From assembly GCA_009602735.1 (NCBI GenBank), contig WELA01008973.1, forward strand, positions 17,191-81,190: a DNA stretch of 64,000 nucleotides. The letters are read 5' to 3'. Both the position numbers and the translations under genes were made by a program. This document shows, in pieces, positions 58,204 to 64,000 of the stretch. The DNA is from Mesotaenium endlicherianum. Taxonomy: Eukaryota > Streptophyta > Zygnematophyceae > Zygnematales > Mesotaeniaceae. Positions within the stretch are counted from its first letter, which is position 1. Every line of letters starts with the position of its first letter. The notes beneath the pieces are model-generated. The model was not told where the DNA came from and made no database searches. It saw only the letters and a program-made list of their open reading frames with translations.

Positions 58204-59429
58204 ATGGAATCGACTGCTGCAAAATCAGCAATGATGCGTGTAGCAGAAGTGCAACTAGGACTAGGAGGCGAATATTTAGTAAAGAAGGGCAAAGTAGAAC
58301 ATGGTTCTCCCGGACTTGTTTATTCGACCCATTACAGCAGTTCTAGAAATCCCGATCTCCAAAATTCATCCATTCAAGACTTGAGGCGGACTACATCTGC
58401 TCCTTCACCTTTTTTTGAAACGGAGCTGGACTTGATTGCTTCGCTTAAATGTAGTCATGGGCGTCATCAACCTGGGCGTTCATCTCTAGGAGTTTCAGCC
58501 GATTCAGAATGCAGTAGTCCCAGTACTCCTTACAATGACTGTCGCCAAAACATCAGGCGAGGAAAAAGTCGTTGTGGAACATCACAGCTGGCAAAGAAGC
58601 TCGAGGGAGAGGGAGCCTTAAGGGACAAGCCAAGACTAGGGCTGACTAGAAGATGTATTTTGAAGACGACCCCTAAGGGCTCAGCAAGAAACAGCCCCAG
58701 AGTATTGAGGCGATGCATTACAGGTTATCCTCCTTGCACTTTCTCCTCAATGTGCGCTAGTAATGGGTGCTTTTGTGATCTTTGTGCAAGACAGACGACT
58801 CTTGATTTGTAACAGTCAAAGTGGATGCCAACTATGGGAGGCACCTGTTACTTGTAATGAATAATGGTGGTGATCAAAGGAGAGTACTGCTGGCCTTTCT
58901 TCGAGTCAGACCTTCAGAGATGCCTCCAAGTTGATTCAGATTGCTTTGTGCACTTGGGGAGGCAATTTGTTGCGAAGACTTTCCTCTTGTATACAGGATG
59001 CATCTACATCATTGTGAATACTCTTGGGTAAGGAAATACCTCAGCCAAAGTAACTCCGCCTATTGTGCATGTGGGTCCACAGAGTATAAGGAGGCATGCA
59101 GGCCAGAAGCAATGGACGAGGCAAGAATAAGAATTAAACAGGCTGCGTGGGATGTTGTGGAGGCACAGCAACGCCATTTTGCTGTCACTTATGCAATACC
59201 AAATCTGGATCCCTTAACAAATTCCTGCAATACTTCTGGAAGGAACTCCTCACATCATCTCGATGCCGACTTTGAGATTGATGATGAAGAATCTGGAAGG
59301 AAAAAATTGGGATCACAGCAAGAGGCGAAGACTATGAGGAGCGCTCTACGTAGACCTCGGACGTGCGGGTTTGCAACTTTCTTCTCAAGGTTCAACTTCG
59401 GACGGCCCAAGAAGAAGATTGTGACTTGA
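58204..59429 (+). CDS. Hypothetical gene, possibly two exons
   Basis: The first frame is 58204-58812 (202 residues). Its ATG has A at -3 and G at +4. The product is Ser/Arg-rich and ends with several Cys (MCASNGCFCDLC). A second frame on the same strand runs to 59429. It contains HLHHCEYSWVRKYLS and YCACGS, an acidic patch (DFEIDDEESG), and a basic end (FGRPKKKIV) that could be a nuclear localisation signal. A GT donor at 58809 and a CAG acceptor ending at 58939 would join them in frame through a 131-bp intron, but the donor is weak. I recognise no family. Either a lineage-specific gene or two chance frames. Confidence 0.35.
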
Positions 59430-61747
59430 ACATGTGGCAAACATAACAGGTTCAACACCAATCTTTGGATCCCTGGTTGTTGTACTAGAGATGTACATAC
59501 ACAATTGTTGCAGTCGTATACGGCCCAAATTATTCAGCAAGTTGGGTGCTGCATTGAACCATCACATGCTGCTAGGTAGATATGCAAGGCCGAAGGTTGT
59601 GAGGCATGGAGCTCTTACTCGTAGAACGTACAGCCATATCATTTCGTTCCCTCGCCATTGTGTAGGAACCAATAAGACTAGCTTTCATTCAGTCTTTCTT
59701 GTGAGTATTTGCGATCTGATGGTGCCTACTTTTTGCCAAGAGTCACCCATATGTGCTTATTACTAAGAGGCATTGCAGACAACTAGACGTCGCTTTACAA
59801 TGAGATTAGGGCTTGAATATGAGTCCAGACGAGATAAGAGCAGGAAGCTGAATGGAATGGGTATATTGTTCATATTTACACCCTTGATTGTGCTGTTGGC
59901 AAGAAACAGCATGTTCAAGAACACTAGTTTAGTTTCTTAAGATTAACTCGATAGTCAATATTCCTTATGTATTAATTTCTGTGTATCCTTCTGATTCTCC
60001 TCCTGCTGCTGTGGAGGACCTGCAATTCTTATTACTGCACCTGCTACACTATGCATGCAAGCCACCACAACAACATTTTTATGACATCTAGAAACTTCAT
60101 AGCTATGCGCGGCCCTCCCTTAACAAGTTGACAAAGTATCATAAAAAAGTTCCTCGTGAATGTCTATGGGTACGGAATGACGAGGCCTTTTCTCCTATTT
60201 CATTAGTGAGTACTTTCTTGATGTTATGAGTATTCAGTAGTTTTGCAATGCTGTCCTATATGTGGCATTGTACTCCAATTGCAACTAACTTGGAACCTCG
60301 TGAGGCACTCTTGCCCCTTTCATAAGCATGTGCAATCAATCAGCTTAGTCATGTTGGCACTCCCGTTGTTGACACTTCATTGTTATGATTCACATGCACC
60401 CCCTGGTGCCCTGTTTTAGACACGCACGTACCTTTCATCGTAATATAGGGCCGAATGAAGCAAAATCAGCCCACTTCCTGCGTATCATCTAAAATCCGGT
60501 GTTATACTTTCATCACTTAAAGAGATCCTGCAGCAAATTGTTTACAAACACGGACTCCAAAGCATTTCCTAGGTGACACGGTACAAGGAACTCACCACTC
60601 CATGCCCAACATAACTCAACTAGGTGGACTTGCAACTACCTCTCAGGATATAGGCTTATATATTTGAGGGGCAGATCAAAATGCTATGAATAAGAACGAA
60701 CATAGGGGTAGAATAAAACTTTGCATAGTCAACAAGAAGGCCTATATGAGAAGCCTCTTAGCGTCCCCGTTCCTGTGAATGTATATTACATTCAAGGACC
60801 TGAAATATTCTCACGCATAAAAAAGAAGATTCTAAGGCCGAGGAGTAAAAATCTGTCTGCCACCCTAACACACAACCATCCTCACAACAACAACGTCTCG
60901 TGGGTGAAGAATTCTCTGAAAGCGACCGCTACTAACATTGTCGCATCTGCTCAACTTCTATAACCACTTTTTGCAAAATGCTCCTTCAGGAATTGCCCCT
61001 GAACATAAAAGAGAAGGCAGTGCGCTATCTTACAATATGGCGTGTACCCCTTTATTACTGAGTAATACTCTGCATCTCATATTTTTCATGTAATCTTCTT
61101 TGCACGAAGACACCAACGCCGACAACTCTAATGTCTGAAAGATGACCAAAAGCAACCCACACTACAAAAATGGCACTGCAACCAAACGAGGCACTCGTGT
61201 GACCAGTACATGGGATCAAAAGAAGGAGACCATAAACATAATCCAATTTTGCAAGCAGTTGCAAGCAAGCATCTCAACCAACACACGCTCAGACTGAGTT
61301 TCAACAGTACGCTATTGTCCCTTGACAGTCACGACCCCAGGTCGCAAAAGTGAGAAACAACTCTGTGACACGGAATGACCCAACCAAGCTGACAAGCATC
61401 CCATGGTATGAGACGCCTACTATTTTCATCAGTGCACTAGCAGCAACCATGATATCCCCAGTGTCAGAACCTTTGCCGTCAGGGGCAGCAACATACTCTT
61501 TGACTAGCAATGTGATCTCTCAACCATGTCATGATAAAAGCGGCAGCCTTTGGGGATATTTAGGCATACTCATGCAGAAAAAGACTTCAATCAGAACATC
61601 ATCTCTGTTCATCCTTCTGGAACTTCGTAACCCGTGAGAACGTGCCACTTTGCAAACCCAAAAATAGGGGAAAATCATGTACAGATTACAGATCTCATGC
61701 TTGCAAAGAAAAGAGTTGTAGAACATTTTAGTAGCAACATGGATGCA
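59430..61747. other. Intergenic and eS10 3' flank
   Basis: I see no supported gene. Short frames at 60721-60963 (plus) and 61301-61510 (minus) have no recognisable motif. At 60389 is a 45-bp match to the end of transposon D. The eS10 3' untranslated region starts left of 61748 on the minus strand. Confidence 0.45.
60389..60433 (+). repeat. Possible lone terminus of a D-like transposon
   Basis: CACATGCACCCCC, then TGCCC, then GTTTTAGACACG follow the order of the D left end (CACATGCATCCC, TGCCC, TTTTTGGACACT). No opposite end was found, so it may be a solo remnant or chance. Confidence 0.3.
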
Positions 61748-63996
61748 CTACTGCTCAGCAGGAGCACCAACGCCACTGCCCTGATCTCCGCCATAGCCAC
61801 CACCACCGCCGCGACCAAATCCACCTCTGCCACCTCCCTGCTCATAAAACACCCCCATATGAACAGTAAAATCCACATATCAACAATGGTGTCCAAAAAA
61901 TAACAAAACAGGCGACATCTGTACTCGAATACTTAGCATCTATCAAGTTATGTGGCACACCCAGGAAGGCTAAGAGGTGCCGCCCCCTCATACATCATCC
62001 CCAGTCGATACCACCCCTTCTGCCGTCTACTTTCCACCAACAGCGCAGCTTGACTCAAGAATGCACACGTCTAAACTTTATCGATACCAATACGACAAGC
62101 TCCCATTTTTTAAAAACCCTCGCGTCACGACCTCCTGCCCTACTTGAACTCAATAAGATACAAAGTTTTGATGCTGTGCCTTCCCACTAAAACACAATAT
62201 GCTACCTTTGAGCTAGAGTTATGAGCAGCTGTCCCGCACTTACTTCACGGAAAGACGGCCTGTATGCACCAGGGGCACCGCCCTTGTCAGCAGCTCCAGC
62301 GTAGCCACCACCACCCTCACGAGGAGCACCACTGCGATAGCCCTCTCTATCGCCAAAGCGAGGCCTGTCTCCCTCAAACCGGGGAGGCCTGCATAGCACA
62401 TTCATTAACAACTACTAAGTACTCCATGCATATGCATGCAAGCACCATACAATCCCTTCTGGACTAAGACTATACTTATGACTGCTTTGCTTGTTTGCAA
62501 TGACTGAACGTACACATAATGTACTTAGCAGGTTGTAAAGACGTCACTAAAGTAGGCAACTGCTGAACCCAAGAAATCCAACTTAGAATTGACGTAATTT
62601 GGGCAGAACAAAGCTAGCAAATCATAAACCCTGCACACCTCACGTACGAATTTCGAGGATTTATACTACACTCGAGGACTCTTTAGTCTGTTACACAAAC
62701 AAAGTCCTTTGACTTCACTTTATATACTCTGCACTGGCTACATTCAAACTTCCAGCTGCATCCCAACCACCGTTACGACCTGAAAGCTCAACATCGCAAG
62801 GAGAGTTGCATGGCAAAAGGGGTTGCATTGGTTGTTGTTCTCATTCCCATATGCTAGAACGCTTTGCATGCAGTTGGTCAGCACATTGACACGTATCTGA
62901 GCATACCTTGGGCCACGGTCTCCACGTTCTCCGCCAGGACCACCACCCAAGCGACCGACAGGCCTTGCTGACTTCTTCAGGGTAGCAGGCACGATTTCAG
63001 AGGGCAGGTTCAAGAAAGTCCTCAAGTACTCGATACCGTCGTTGGTGAGGTACCAGTAGTAGTGTCTCCAAGCAAAGGATTCCTTGACGTATTCCTTGGA
63101 CTTGAAACTTTGCATCAACTTGATCACCTGTTTGACCAACAAACATCAGACCTCTCAGCTACTGAATCTAACATGGAAACATAGTATGCAATGAAGGAAC
63201 TAATGGAATCACCCTCAATGACGCATGCACAAGTCTATGAGTTACTATTCAAGTGTCGCACTCCCTCGTAGCGTGGCACTTGTGGTGGCTTACCTGCAAG
63301 TTCGGCACGTCAATCTCTGGGTGCTTGGGGGCATTGAAATCCTTCTTTGCGTACAGGACACCCTCTGTTGGAACCACATAAACAAAACAGGCCACCTGGT
63401 GACCTCCGAGACGTCTGTACATAAAGGGTAGGAACTTAACACTGCACCCCAGATGCCAGTATCCTCATCAACAAGCTCATTGACACCTACAATGGGTAGG
63501 GACATTACAACCGCATTCTAATCTCCAGTATTTCCATCTTCCGGCTCATGCCACCAATTATTCAACATATCTAGCTAACCTAAAGCCCTCCAGAGAACTC
63601 AGAAAGTATGTGCTTTGATGCACCTACGTCACCCACGAAACCCTAAAACGATTCGCTCTGCAAATACTCCACGGTGACTATTGGCGTCTTGTCACCGTGA
63701 AGAAGCAACTAGGAAAAAAGTTGAGAACAACATGCTAGTGAGTGATTTGACATACCCTTAAAGAGGTACTTGTAGACCTCTACGCGGTTCTTCTTGGAGA
63801 TCAACTGTTACAAATCCAGCACACTAACATTAGCAGAAAGACAAAAACCACGAGCAGATACCTCATACACGTTGAAATGTCACCCCTACAACCCTGGTTG
63901 AGGCTGCAAAACGATGATATTCATATTGAAACCATCAAACTAACAGCATCCAAAATGAGTTCATTCGTGATGGTTTTGCTGTTTGAACACACCATG
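61748..63996 (-). CDS. RPS10: 40S ribosomal protein eS10, six exons
   Basis: This is a structural protein of the small cytosolic ribosomal subunit, near the beak and mRNA entry. Exons on the minus strand: start codon alone at 63994-63996 (followed by GT); 63756-63804; 63294-63364; 62907-63127; 62244-62388; 61748-61837 with TAG at 61748-61750. All inner boundaries are GT-AG and keep phase, giving 192 residues, close to plant eS10 (about 180). Signature blocks are [50 protein letters not shown] and [13 protein letters not shown] (the conserved winged-helix core), then a Gly/Arg-rich tail with [16 protein letters not shown]. The last acceptor could also be three bases earlier. The 5' untranslated region lies beyond the window. 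Confidence 0.93.
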
Positions 63997-64000
63997 GCTG

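Noticed and set aside
59055-59070. GTGCATGTG as a right end of a D-like transposon
   Set aside because: The sequence inward from it does not share the GGACACTT and TTTAGCG blocks of D.

Overview
The window looks like nuclear DNA of a streptophyte (green-plant lineage). A charophyte alga such as Chara is my best guess, not proven. The support is an intron-rich eS10 gene at the right edge, plant-style chromoviruses primed by initiator tRNA-Met, and an LTR retroelement carrying a cytosine-5 DNA methyltransferase, a type known from charophytes. About 56 kb of the 64 kb is nested mobile DNA. Only the last 7 kb or so is host sequence.

Layout. 1-5726: Ty3/gypsy chromovirus A1 (5' end outside the window, open frames, 503-bp LTR). 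5788-15763: older family B chromovirus (B1, plus strand) with an extra reading-frame region (ORF3) after pol. It is invaded by a hAT-like MITE (7685-8525) and a solo B LTR (9024-9734). 15764-19173: a second family B copy (B2, minus strand). Its LTR (19174-19370, resuming at 29276-29757) is split by a 9.9-kb DNA transposon D (19371-29273) with CAC/GTG ends and two convergent genes. D itself holds a 4.2-kb hAT-like element E (21682-25870). 29758-32141: non-coding DNA with a TGCTG-rich tract and another MITE. 32142-36853 plus 56246-56693: a third family B copy (B3). Its 3' LTR is split by a large minus-strand LTR element C (36854-56241). C has gag, protease, a C5 DNA methyltransferase, RT-RNase H, integrase and a PHD finger. 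C is interrupted by a solo B LTR (49086-49803) and by chromovirus A2 (39728-46406), which has exact target-site duplications. 56694-61747: host DNA with one weak orphan gene. 61748-63996: gene for ribosomal protein eS10, six exons, minus strand.

The nesting gives a relative clock: B3 is older than C, and C is older than A2. Divergence between LTR pairs counted by eye agrees: about 8% within B1, 4% within C, 2.6% within A2. Likewise B2 is older than D, and D is older than E. The most notable content is element C (methyltransferase plus PHD finger in one retroelement), the two-gene transposon D, and the conserved ORF3 of family B.
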